NCBI GenBank assembly: GCA_025869435.1 | Contig: JAOZVS010000064.1 | Coordinates: 17,779-81,778, forward strand | DNA from: Zavarzinia sp. | Lineage (GTDB): Bacteria; Pseudomonadota; Alphaproteobacteria; Zavarziniales; Zavarziniaceae | Length of the DNA stretch: 64,000 bases | Direction of reading: 5' to 3' | Part shown: positions 38,291-47,318 of the stretch, piece by piece | Layout of the letters: each line of letters starts with the position of its first letter | Position numbering within the stretch: position 1 is the first letter of the stretch | Translations under genes and position numbers: made by a program | Notes under the pieces: model-generated | Told to the model about the DNA's origin: nothing | Databases searched by the model: none | The model's input: the letters and a program-made list of their open reading frames with translations, nothing else

Positions 38291-39943
38291 TCAATCGCTC
38301 AGGAAGCGGGTGATGCCGGCCACGCGGAAGATTACATCCGCCAGATCCTGCGCGAACTGGAAGCCCTTGAAGGCCATTTCCGGCAGGACGACGATTTCGT
38401 CGCCCGGCTCGATCACCGGATCGCTCAGCATCAGGATCGCGCCGTTCTGCTTCTGGATCATGAAGCGGTCGAGCTGGGCGCGATCGGTATAGGCACCGGC
38501 CTGATCGATGTAATCGTCGACGGTCAGCCCCGGTTGCCAGATCACCGTCTGCGGCGCCAGCACCTCGCCCGCCACGACAACGGTCGAGGAGCGCTGCGGA
38601 ATGACGATGGTGTCCTCGTTCTCGAGCGGGATGTCGGCGACCTTGCCGTCGTCGCGGGTCACCACCAGGGTGCCGTCGGGCTTGGCGCCCCGCACCCGAT
38701 CGATGAATTGCAGCACCATCTGCGCCTCGGCCGAACGCAGCGCCGCTTCGCCACTGGTCTGGACGACAGCGGTCAGCACGCTGCGCTGCAGCCGGTCGAG
38801 AGCGCCGTCGAGCGCCGCTTTCTGCTGTACCGCGACGCTCGCCCGGCGCAGATGCACCGCGTTGACGTTGGTGGTGCGGGGATCGACCGCGATATGGGCC
38901 AGCAGCTGGCGCAGGGTCGTCGCCTTGGAGACGACATAGGTCGACTGCCCCTCGTAGGAGCCTTCGAGGTGCACGGCGATCACCGGCGCCGTCGAATCCT
39001 GCTGGAATTCGGCGATATCCTGATCGGACAGGGTGAAGCCGGCGAATTCCCGCAACGTCAGATATTTCGACATCGGGATGCCACCGCGCGTGCCCGTGAC
39101 GAAGACATTGTTCACGCTGGGCAGCGGCCGGGCCAGGGCGATGAGCTCCGCTCCGGTCATCTGCTTGCCCATCAGCTCGAAGATCGCCTCGTTGCGGATG
39201 GAGCCACGGGCCTTGACCACGGGGTGCTGGCCGCCGACCACGATCGTGTCGCCTTCCTCGAGGCTGATGGCCGGCAATTCGCCGTTCAGCAGGAAGTCAT
39301 AGAGATCGACATCGGTCAGGACGCCGCCGCCGCGCTTGATGGTGATGTCGCGGTAAGAGCCGGCACCTTCGAGGATGCCACCCGCCCGCAGCAGGTAATC
39401 CAGCGATGATTCCGAGGGTGAGCCGAGGTGGCGGCCCGGCTGGGCGACGAAGCCCGTGACGAAAACGCCGACCGAGCGCGCGTCGACGATCGTGCTGTAG
39501 ACCTGCACCGTGTCCGAGGGATAGGACTTCCGCACCTGCCCCTGGATGGCGCTGGTCAGCTGCCCGGCGGGCACGCCGCGCACGGGCACCGGTCCGACTT
39601 CGGGAATGAAGATATTGCCCTGAGGATCGACCGTCTGGGTCAGATCCTGCTGGACCGCGCCGAACAGATGCACCTGCACCTGATCGCCCGGCTGAACCTT
39701 GTATTGCGAATTGCCGCCCCCGGTGGGCGCCGGGGCCTGCCGGTCGATGAACAACCCGGCGCCGAAGGGCCGGTCGATCAGGGCCGGCGCCTGCTCGGAA
39801 CTCGCCGCGGTCGGCGGCGGGGCAAGCGGATCCGGCGCGGCCGGGCCGCTGGTGACGAGGGATTGGGCCAGCGCGGGGCTGGCGCCAAGGCCAGCCGCGA
39901 GGGCAAGCCCGGAGAACAGAAGACGCAGCGACATGGTTCGCAT
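38291..39943 (-). CDS. Polysaccharide biosynthesis/export (Wza/KpsD-like) outer-membrane protein
   Basis: Signal peptide; YKVQPGDQVQVHLFGAVQQDLTQTVDPQGNIFIPEVGPVPVRGVPAGQL (Poly_export) and multiple SLBB-like repeats. Confidence 0.92.
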   Translation of the reverse strand: MRTMSLRLLFSGLALAAGLGASPALAQSLVTSGPAAPDPLAPPPTAASSEQAPALIDRPFGAGLFIDRQAPAPTGGGNSQYKVQPGDQVQVHLFGAVQQDLTQTVDPQGNIFIPEVGPVPVRGVPAGQLTSAIQGQVRKSYPSDTVQVYSTIVDARSVGVFVTGFVAQPGRHLGSPSESSLDYLLRAGGILEGAGSYRDITIKRGGGVLTDVDLYDFLLNGELPAISLEEGDTIVVGGQHPVVKARGSIRNEAIFELMGKQMTGAELIALARPLPSVNNVFVTGTRGGIPMSKYLTLREFAGFTLSDQDIAEFQQDSTAPVIAVHLEGSYEGQSTYVVSKATTLRQLLAHIAVDPRTTNVNAVHLRRASVAVQQKAALDGALDRLQRSVLTAVVQTSGEAALRSAEAQMVLQFIDRVRGAKPDGTLVVTRDDGKVADIPLENEDTIVIPQRSSTVVVAGEVLAPQTVIWQPGLTVDDYIDQAGAYTDRAQLDRFMIQKQNGAILMLSDPVIEPGDEIVVLPEMAFKGFQFAQDLADVIFRVAGITRFLSD

Positions 39944-39951
39944 CCGGATCA

Positions 39952-40362
39952 TCACGATGGGCTTCGCTGGCTGGTGGTTCCGCCGGCAGGTGCCGTCGGC
40001 GCGCCGACAAAGCGGGGGTCCGCTTCTCCGGGGACGAGAACCAGGGGCACGGTCACCACCCATTGCCCACCCTGCTCGCAGACCACGCGGTGGATGGGCA
40101 GGCCACCGGTCAGTGGGGTCAGGACGACGGCGGCGCAATTCTGGCCCAGCGCGGACACGAAGGAACGCTCGATGGTCGGGGCCCAGGGCCGGCCGGCGGT
40201 ATCAACCAGCGGGGTGGCGCCAAAGCCGCCAGCGCCCGCGATCAATCCGCTGCTGGCCGACATGTCGCCCGAAGTCGCTGGCGCCATGCAGCCGCCGAGG
40301 GACAAGCCCCCCGCTGCCACCAAAGTGAACACGATCGCCCGTCGGCGCGAACAGGACCTCAT
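39952..40362 (-). CDS. Small putative lipoprotein of the capsule export operon
   Basis: MRSCSRRRAIVFTLVAAGGLSLGGCMAP lipobox; 8 bp from the export gene. Confidence 0.65.
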   Translation of the reverse strand: MRSCSRRRAIVFTLVAAGGLSLGGCMAPATSGDMSASSGLIAGAGGFGATPLVDTAGRPWAPTIERSFVSALGQNCAAVVLTPLTGGLPIHRVVCEQGGQWVVTVPLVLVPGEADPRFVGAPTAPAGGTTSQRSPS

Positions 40363-40462
40363 CGACAGTACCCTTCCCCCTTTGGCCAGGCGGACAATAC
40401 TGCCTTGACGGCAGGTGCCGCAAGACAATGGACCGCGTGCGCGGCAGCAACTGGACGATGCC

Positions 40463-41476
40463 TCAAAGTCTGATCTCCGCGATATGCCCCGGCAAGGCCG
40501 CGACATCGATAGGTCCGGCGCCTTCGCCCTTGAAGGGGAAAGCCGCCAGCAAGGGTTCGGGGTCGAATTCCGGGGGACGGGCGAAGCGATCGACCGCCGC
40601 GATCGCATCCGCCCAGTCGGTCTCGTTCACTGGGCGTCGGGCATAGGTCGTGAGGCGGGTCCGCCCGCTTCCCAGACCATAGTCGATCATGCGGTGGTCG
40701 AGGCCGTCGCAGGGGCCGGTCAGATCCCACGCGGTCGCCCCCCGGCCCTTCTTGCCAAGGGCAAGGGCGGGGATGCCGAAGGCCTCGGCGATGACCAGCC
40801 CGTGAAGGCTGGCGGAAATGATCCGCCGGCAGGACAGGATGCGGCGGATGCAGGCAAAGAGCGCGGCGGGCTCCGCCAGCGTCCAGGTCGGGATCAGGCG
40901 CACGCGTCCGGCCATCTCCGGCGGAATGCGATAGCGCAGGATGTCCGCCTTCGGGCGGGCATCCGGGCTGACGGCATCGAGTTCGGAGACATGCGGAATG
41001 ATGCCAAGGTCATGCACGGGCTCGGGCGTCATCGGAAACAGCCGGGGCAGCAGCAGCGCGGGATCACCGTAAACTTCCGGCGCCTCGATACCCGCATCCC
41101 TCAGCACGGCCCGGGTCAACGGGCCGCGGGTGGCATGGACATGGAAGATTCCGCCCGGATGACGCGGCCGGCCCTCGCCGTCGACCGGCCACAGCCTGCG
41201 CTGCGCCCCGGTGCCCCAGAGGTGGAGAATGCCACCGTGCAGATCCTGGCCGATGGTTCCGAGCGCCGCGATCCGCTCCACGTCCTCGTCGAAATGGGCG
41301 TGGCGGACCCGCCTCCCCGACAGCGCGGCGACGATCACGGGACTGAGCGCGTCGCCGAGATTGGCGCTGCGCACCGTCTTCGTCGTGGCGGCCCAGGTCA
41401 CGGCGAGTTCCGGCGCCGGGCGCAACGACGGCCCGGCCGCGCCATCACGCCCGAAGAGACGACCGAACCACGCCAT
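40463..41476 (-). CDS. Polysaccharide pyruvyl transferase family protein (type A)
   Basis: ANLGDALSPVIVAALSGRRVRH...YGDPALLLPRLFP...ISASLHGLVIAEAFGIPALAL; parallels 26479..27516. Confidence 0.85.
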   Translation of the reverse strand: MAWFGRLFGRDGAAGPSLRPAPELAVTWAATTKTVRSANLGDALSPVIVAALSGRRVRHAHFDEDVERIAALGTIGQDLHGGILHLWGTGAQRRLWPVDGEGRPRHPGGIFHVHATRGPLTRAVLRDAGIEAPEVYGDPALLLPRLFPMTPEPVHDLGIIPHVSELDAVSPDARPKADILRYRIPPEMAGRVRLIPTWTLAEPAALFACIRRILSCRRIISASLHGLVIAEAFGIPALALGKKGRGATAWDLTGPCDGLDHRMIDYGLGSGRTRLTTYARRPVNETDWADAIAAVDRFARPPEFDPEPLLAAFPFKGEGAGPIDVAALPGHIAEIRL

Positions 41477-41494
41477 GCCGCTTCCCGCCCCCGG

Positions 41495-42799
41495 TCAGAC
41501 CATGTGGTCGCGAACGCCAGCCCAGACCAGGCGGCCGATGACCAGCGACACCAGCGCGCCCAGGAAGGTGAAGAACACCGTCTGCGCCCGGTACGGCAGG
41601 CGTGCTTCGGTCGGCAGGAAGGGCGAGACCACGTCGACGACATAGAGTTTCTGCCGGCGGGCCTCGACCAGCGCCGAGTCCAGCGCCCCTTGCGCCGAAG
41701 CGTAGGACTGTTTGGCCAGTTCGCTCTGCAGCACGAGGATGCCATATTGCTCCAGCGTGCCCGACCAGGCGGTGTCGCTGCCGGTCAGCCGCGCTTCCTC
41801 GATCTTGATCTGCTCCTGCAGGCCGGCCAACCTGTTGCGCAACTCGGCCAGACGCGGCACTTCCCCGCGGGAAATATCGCGGACCGCGCGGATCTCCGCC
41901 TCGATCGCCGCCGCCTGCCCCTTCAGGGACGAAATGATGCTGTTGACCGACATGGAGGTCGCGGTCGGGTCGATCGCGCCATGCTCGTTGCGGAATTTGG
42001 TCAGGGCGATCTCGGCTTCGCGCAGACGCTGCTCGGCGCTCTTCAACTCGTTCCGCGCCAGTTCGGTCAGGTCGTGTTCCGAGCGGCCGTTGAAATCGTT
42101 GATCAGGCTTTCCGCCTGATCGGCCAGAACCGTCGCCATCTTGTAGGCCATATCCGGCTCGAATGCCCTCGTCTCGAGCACGATCATGCCGCTGATCTCG
42201 TCGAAGTAGATGCTGACGATGCCGCCATAATACCGGTAGAAGGCCTCGTCATCCGCTTCCGCCTTCAGCCGCGAATAGGAATCGATCTTCTCGTCGGAAA
42301 AGGCCTTCCGCAGATCGAGGGCCGACTGGAGCTGGATCAGGGCGTTGCGGGATTCGATGTAACGGACGACCGAGAAGGACTCGTCCATCGCCCGCCCCAT
42401 CACCGAACCGCCCTTGAGGAAGCTCAGCGCGCCCTTGCCGCCGCTGCCGCCCGACTCATAGGAGGTCTTCACCTGAAACACGGTGTCGACCTGATAGACG
42501 TCCGAGGCGAAGCCATAGATGTAGACGGCCGAAATCGTCGTCGGCAGCAGCAGGACCAGCAGGCTGAACAGCGCCGAGCGGATCTTGCGTCGGCGCAGCA
42601 CTTCCCGGCTTTCGGCCATGGGCAGCGGCGTCAGGGTGACCTGACGGGGACGCTCGGTTTCCTCGAAATCACCATCGGCGAATTCGTCACCGAGGAAATC
42701 GTCCTCAGTATCCCGCCTCGGTGGCCTCTGTATCCTCGGCGGCCTCGCTGCTCGCCGCGCATCCGCGGTAGTATCGGATGGCTTCGTCGATTGTGTCAT
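41495..42799 (-). CDS. kpsE: KpsE-like capsule export inner-membrane protein (Wzz/PCP family)
   Basis: N-term TM (ALFSLLVLLLPTTISAVYIYGFASDVYQVDTVFQVKTSYES), coiled coil, C-term TM (FFTFLGALVSLVIGRLVWAG); start uncertain (overlaps the kpsT 3' end by 95 bp). Confidence 0.88.
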   Translation of the reverse strand: MTQSTKPSDTTADARRAARPPRIQRPPRRDTEDDFLGDEFADGDFEETERPRQVTLTPLPMAESREVLRRRKIRSALFSLLVLLLPTTISAVYIYGFASDVYQVDTVFQVKTSYESGGSGGKGALSFLKGGSVMGRAMDESFSVVRYIESRNALIQLQSALDLRKAFSDEKIDSYSRLKAEADDEAFYRYYGGIVSIYFDEISGMIVLETRAFEPDMAYKMATVLADQAESLINDFNGRSEHDLTELARNELKSAEQRLREAEIALTKFRNEHGAIDPTATSMSVNSIISSLKGQAAAIEAEIRAVRDISRGEVPRLAELRNRLAGLQEQIKIEEARLTGSDTAWSGTLEQYGILVLQSELAKQSYASAQGALDSALVEARRQKLYVVDVVSPFLPTEARLPYRAQTVFFTFLGALVSLVIGRLVWAGVRDHMV

Positions 42800-43439
42800 G
42801 GTGTGTCAGAACACCTCGGTGCAGGACGTAGGCGACGTCGCAGTATGTGCGCACGAAATTCGTGCGGCTGGTTGCAAGAACGAGGGTGGAATGCTGTCGC
42901 AATGACTGCAGCGTATCCTCGGCCCTGCGGCGAAATTCGTGATCGTGCGTGGCAAGCCAGTCATCGATCGGATAACAGTCGAAATCCAGCGCCGCCGCTG
43001 TCGCGAACATGACCTTGGCCATGGTGCTCGAAGGCAGGTCGCCGAGCAAGACATCCATCTTGGCGCCAAGATGCGCGAAATCGTCGACGCGCCGGATGAT
43101 ATCGGGCGCCGACCGGCCGTAGAGCTGGGCGGTGAACCTTATGTTGTCGCGCGCGGTCATGGAGCGGATCAGCCCCGTGCGCGCCCAGACCGGCCAGCTG
43201 ACGGTCATGTTGTGATGTACGACCCGGCCGACCAGCGGCTTCTCGATATTGCACAGCAAGCGGACCAGGGTGGATTTCCCCGAGCCCTTTGTGCCCAGGA
43301 TCGCCACGCTCTGCCCTGGCGTGATGGCGAAATTGACATCGTGAAGGGCCGTCATGATGCGGCCCCGATCGTAATAGCGGACGCTCACGCCATCGAAGCC
43401 GATGATCCGCTCGGGCATTTTCTGCACGGGACTGGCCAT
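42705..43439 (-). CDS. kpsT: KpsT-like ABC transporter ATP-binding protein with degenerate catalytic motifs
   Basis: Walker A GTKGSGKST; ISWPVG-like VSWPVW; ALDFDCYPIDDWLATHDHEFRRRAEDTL; adjacent to kpsM/kpsE. Confidence 0.88.
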   Translation of the reverse strand: MASPVQKMPERIIGFDGVSVRYYDRGRIMTALHDVNFAITPGQSVAILGTKGSGKSTLVRLLCNIEKPLVGRVVHHNMTVSWPVWARTGLIRSMTARDNIRFTAQLYGRSAPDIIRRVDDFAHLGAKMDVLLGDLPSSTMAKVMFATAAALDFDCYPIDDWLATHDHEFRRRAEDTLQSLRQHSTLVLATSRTNFVRTYCDVAYVLHRGVLTHHDTIDEAIRYYRGCAASSEAAEDTEATEAGY

Positions 43440-44221
43440 CAGCCGACGTCCTTCCGCTTGCGCGCGGCCCGCTCGAAGATCAGCGCGAAGAGGGCGAGGC
43501 CGATCAGCCAGCGCATGGCATAGCCGAAGTCGGCGTAATCGGCGCTGTATTTGCCGAAATACTCCTGCCGCATGATGTCGTTCAGATGCAGCAGCGGATT
43601 CCACAGCGCGAAGCCATGCAGACTGTACGGGATTTCGGGGATGACGAAGAACACGCCGCTGGTCAGCATCAGGATGCGGAGACCGACCTGAAGCACCGGA
43701 CGCAGGATCTTCACCCGGGCGAAGAGAGCGTTGAATATGATCCCGCCGAACAGCCCGTAGAAGCCCGAAACGATCAGCAACATGGCGACATAGGCCGGCC
43801 GATAGATCGGCCCCGACACGCCGGCGATGATGAAAACGCCAAACGTCGCGAACGACAGGACCACATAGAGCACGATGTTGACGACGCCCCGACCGAGCGC
43901 GATGTCGAGCATCGTCACCTGTGGAAAAAAGGCGTAGCGCTCCGCCGACATTGACGTCATCGACACGAACAGCAGCGTGCGCCGGAACATCCAGAACATC
44001 AGCACGCCGGTGGCGATGAAGGGAATGATTTCCATGCCGCGGTGGATACCGCTGCCGGTGAAATAGCGAATGACCGAGAAAATCCCGATGGCGATCGACA
44101 GACGGCCGAATTCGGTCCACACGCCGACGAAATTGAGCCCCAGCCGCGCCTTGGCCTCGCGGAAGGTCACGGCGCTCAGCACGCGCAGCTGATTGTCGAT
44201 GGCGTTCAGAGCGTCATTCAT
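43439..44221 (-). CDS. kpsM: KpsM-like ABC-2 type capsule export permease
   Basis: 260 aa multi-TM; REAKARLG, GIHRGMEIIPFIATGVLMFWMFR, ISGVFFVIPEIPYSLHGFALWNPLLHLNDIMRQEYF. Confidence 0.92.
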   Translation of the reverse strand: MNDALNAIDNQLRVLSAVTFREAKARLGLNFVGVWTEFGRLSIAIGIFSVIRYFTGSGIHRGMEIIPFIATGVLMFWMFRRTLLFVSMTSMSAERYAFFPQVTMLDIALGRGVVNIVLYVVLSFATFGVFIIAGVSGPIYRPAYVAMLLIVSGFYGLFGGIIFNALFARVKILRPVLQVGLRILMLTSGVFFVIPEIPYSLHGFALWNPLLHLNDIMRQEYFGKYSADYADFGYAMRWLIGLALFALIFERAARKRKDVG

Positions 44222-44472
44222 GAACTGGCGATGGCCCTGGCTGAAGCAGTTCGAATTCCCCCGGATCCTCGCCTGGCGACGATTCGTTCCGTCTTTATTG
44301 GTCCCTCAGGCTCGCACCGCAAGCGGTAATTCGGGCGAATCAGGTCCAAATGCGGCAACGCAGCATTCGCGGATGCTCGATCGTGATGCCCCGCAACGGA
44401 TGCCGCGCGGCGCAACAACGACGAATTACGCTCGCGGGGCCGAGGGCGCCGTGACGTTGGTCACAGGGATCG

Positions 44473-45582
44473 CTACTTTCGTGCCCGGAAGCGCTTGAGG
44501 AGGCGCCGTATCAGGCCTTTCATGCCCTTGCGCCTGCGTGGTGCGGCCGGCGCGGGTTCCGGCTCGGGCTTGCCCCGCGCCATGGCTTCGTGGCCTTCGC
44601 GGGCGATCAGGCGATCGAGTTCCTGCGATCGTCGAAACGCCTTGAGCAGCGCCGCATCGTTCAGCCTCGTCTCGCAAAAATAGCGCTCGAACAGACGCAT
44701 GTTGAAATTCAATACATGTCCATAGACATGCCGACGATCCGGACCCCACTGGTGACTGTAGAGATCGTTCACGACCTCGTAGCTGGGAAAGAGATACAGC
44801 CGCCCATCCCCTTGCGCGGTGGTTTGCATGAATTCCTCGACTGCCGAGCGCAGGATCGCCTTCGAGGCCCCATTGGCGACGATGCAGGCAAGATCGCGGA
44901 ACGTGGCATAGAGCGGGATCGGCGAAACCGTGAGGACGATGGCCGCCTCCGGGCGATGTTCGCGGATCAACTCGTGAATGCGCCTCAGGTTGGCCAGGTT
45001 CTCGCCATGGGTGGACAGCCGGAATTTGTGCCGCGACGGATCATGCTTCTCGATCGGGACCGCCCGCCAGAACACTTCCCCCGTTGGCTCGTCGTACCAG
45101 ATTTCCGAAAGCCCGAGTGTGATGATGAAGACTTCCGCCGCGTCGAACAGGGCCTTTGTTTCGATGCGCACCTGCTCGTCATAGCCGAACGAGCCGGCAT
45201 CGTAGCCATGCCACAGCGCGGCCTTGGGGGTCTTGTTTTCCCAGGCCCATTCGAACTGCTGACGGATGGCGAAGGTATTGACGATGCCGTCGCCCATCTT
45301 GGTGATATAGGCGGCATTGTCCTGCTTGGTCAGAATATTGAAGCCGAGTTTCAGGAAATGCTTCGAGATATTCTCGGCAAAGCAACTGCCGAAGGCGACA
45401 ATGGGGGTCTTCGCGGTGATGAAGCGGCGTCGGGGCATCCATCCCTTGGCGATATAGGTCGAAACGACATTGTCGGTTTCGAGGGACGAATCCCGCGGAT
45501 AATAGTTGGTATCGTCCCCGCGGAAGAAGGAACTGCTCGTCTTGAGCTTCTTCCCGTCCTGAACGATGTCGATCAACGGCAT
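44473..45582 (-). CDS. GSCFA domain protein (SGNH-like), copy 1
   Basis: TPIVAFGSCFAENISKHF; ITLGLSEIWYDEPTGEVFWRAVP; LTVSPIPLYATFRD. Confidence 0.92.
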   Translation of the reverse strand: MPLIDIVQDGKKLKTSSSFFRGDDTNYYPRDSSLETDNVVSTYIAKGWMPRRRFITAKTPIVAFGSCFAENISKHFLKLGFNILTKQDNAAYITKMGDGIVNTFAIRQQFEWAWENKTPKAALWHGYDAGSFGYDEQVRIETKALFDAAEVFIITLGLSEIWYDEPTGEVFWRAVPIEKHDPSRHKFRLSTHGENLANLRRIHELIREHRPEAAIVLTVSPIPLYATFRDLACIVANGASKAILRSAVEEFMQTTAQGDGRLYLFPSYEVVNDLYSHQWGPDRRHVYGHVLNFNMRLFERYFCETRLNDAALLKAFRRSQELDRLIAREGHEAMARGKPEPEPAPAAPRRRKGMKGLIRRLLKRFRARK

Positions 45583-45859
45583 GGCGCATCCCCCTGTGGC
45601 ATCGGATTTTCACCCTCCTTCCCCCGAGAGCACAAGGGGCGTGGCCGCACCGTCCGCAACGGGAATCGCGATTGAAGCGGCTGGACTTCCCGGACTATCC
45701 TGCCGCCGGTATCGGATCCGGGCCGGCTTGCGCCGGACACCCGGAACCTTGAAGGGAAACGGACGGCCATCGGCCTGTCCTGGCCGGGCGGGGCGCTGCC
45801 CATGGATCAGGACGGCGGAAGGATCTTTTTCCCCAGGCGTCAAACCGGCGAGGCCCCTC

Positions 45860-47077
45860 GTGAAGCATGATCAATCCGTCGTCCTCCTTGGTTTCTTCGC
45901 GCGCGGCAATGCGGGGGACGAGGCGTTCCTTCATGTCCAGTACGAACTGCTGAAGGACAAGTACAACATCATCGTGCCGATCGAGCACAAGAACGCCCAC
46001 CCCGATTTCCGGTCCTGGTATCCCTACACCGAATGCGAAGTCATCAATTATGACGACATTCCCCGCGTCTATGGCCAGGACGTGGTGGGCCTCCATATCG
46101 GCGGCGGCTCCCTGGCTTTCGGTTTCTCCGGCCAGTTCCTGATGACCGCGCTCGATGCCGGCAAGAAAACGCTGATCAGCGGCATCGACGCCTCGCTGAA
46201 GCCACGCCTGCCCCCCGACCATATCCGCTTCGACATCTATAACCGGCTGGACTTCCTGTCGGTGCGCACGATCAAGTCGCTGGACAATCTGCGCAAGAAC
46301 GAGGTCCCGGTGCATCATGGCGCCGACTGGGCGCTGGGCCTTGGCGTGATCGAGCCCCCGGCGCACAAGCGCGGCGGTGCCCTGGTGACCATCCGCGCCT
46401 TTGGCGAGCCGCCGGGCGACGAGCATCGCCGCGACATGCTGGCCCTGCACAAATATCTCGAGAGGCAGGGCCATCGCGTGCGCTACCTGCCCTTTGCCCC
46501 CGATGATCGCGATTTCCTCGACCACATGCCCCATGTGAAGCCGGACATGATCGAGAACGTGTGGTGGGATCCGCGTCAGGTGAAGGGCCTGATCAAGGCC
46601 GCCGATGTCGTCGTCAGCGTCGGCCGGCTGCACACACTGATTCTGTCCATGACCTGCCAGACCCCGACCTTCGCCATCGACCCCAAGATCATGTCGGGCG
46701 GCCGCCACATCCTGAACCGCAAGAATCTGAGCTTCGCCGATGAAGTGGGGCTGACCTTCTTCCATTCGGTCGACGAGATGTTCGAGGCCTACGGCGACGA
46801 TTTCAACACGAAGGTCGTCCCCCACGATTTCCGGCCGGATTATTACCAGCGGCTGGAATCACAGCAGGGCTTCATCCGCCAGATTCTGGAAGCCGAACGC
46901 GGCGCGATGCCCAAGCGGGGCGAGCCCGGCCACTGGTCCGGACCGACGCCGGGCGGCCGTCCGGTCGAGGACACGCTTCTGACCCTGAAGACGGAAGAAG
47001 AAGCCCGCGAGGAAAAGCGCCGACTGAAGCGCGAGGAAAAGCGCCGCGAGAAGCTGGAAGCGCGGGGCAAGGCCTGA
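45860..47077 (+). CDS. Polysaccharide pyruvyl transferase family protein (type B) with charged C-terminal tail
   Basis: GTG start: VKHDQSVVLLGFFARGNAGDEAFLHVQYELL...LHIGGGSLAFGFSG...WWDPRQVKGLIKAADVVVSVGRLH; tail EEEAREEKRRLKREEKRREKLEARGKA. Confidence 0.87.
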   Translation: MKHDQSVVLLGFFARGNAGDEAFLHVQYELLKDKYNIIVPIEHKNAHPDFRSWYPYTECEVINYDDIPRVYGQDVVGLHIGGGSLAFGFSGQFLMTALDAGKKTLISGIDASLKPRLPPDHIRFDIYNRLDFLSVRTIKSLDNLRKNEVPVHHGADWALGLGVIEPPAHKRGGALVTIRAFGEPPGDEHRRDMLALHKYLERQGHRVRYLPFAPDDRDFLDHMPHVKPDMIENVWWDPRQVKGLIKAADVVVSVGRLHTLILSMTCQTPTFAIDPKIMSGGRHILNRKNLSFADEVGLTFFHSVDEMFEAYGDDFNTKVVPHDFRPDYYQRLESQQGFIRQILEAERGAMPKRGEPGHWSGPTPGGRPVEDTLLTLKTEEEAREEKRRLKREEKRREKLEARGKA

Positions 47078-47090
47078 TCGGCCGTCCTCA

Positions 47091-47252
47091 GAGACCTTTT
47101 GGAAATCCGGCGGCTGAGAGCCGGCGAGAGATTTTCATGTCCCGCAAGGAGGGGATCGCAGCCGATATCGTGTGATATCGGCAAGATCGCCGACGACGCG
47201 GGGCGTGAAAAGATCCGCTGGATCGACCCGTCCGGGGTTTCCAAAAGGTCTC
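47091..47252. mobile_element. MITE-like near-palindromic element
   Basis: 15-bp perfect TIRs GAGACCTTTTGGAAA (47091-47105) / TTTCCAAAAGGTCTC (47238-47252), TCA duplicated at 47088-47090 and 47253-47255, central hairpin GCCGATATC-GTGT-GATATCGGC (47161-47182) exactly at the element midpoint. Confidence 0.8.
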
Positions 47253-47318
47253 TCAGGACCCGGCGGGAATGGCCACGCCAGGCCGTCCCGCCGCCCTCGC
47301 CCCCGGCGGTCAAGCAGG

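Noticed and set aside
40415-43012. 865-aa plus-strand ORF
   Set aside because: Antisense to pyruvyltransferase, kpsE and kpsT genes; low-complexity translation with no recognisable motif
44451-44464. GTGAC-GTTG-GTCAC dyad as a regulatory site
   Set aside because: It lies 9 bp beyond the stop of the minus-strand GSCFA gene with no T run and no gene start nearby on either side; insufficient support for an operator or terminator
47091-47252. Interpretation as a structured non-coding RNA or riboswitch
   Set aside because: Folding is strong, but it lies downstream of two convergent genes rather than in a 5' leader, and the perfect TIRs with TCA duplication fit a MITE better; kept only as an alternative
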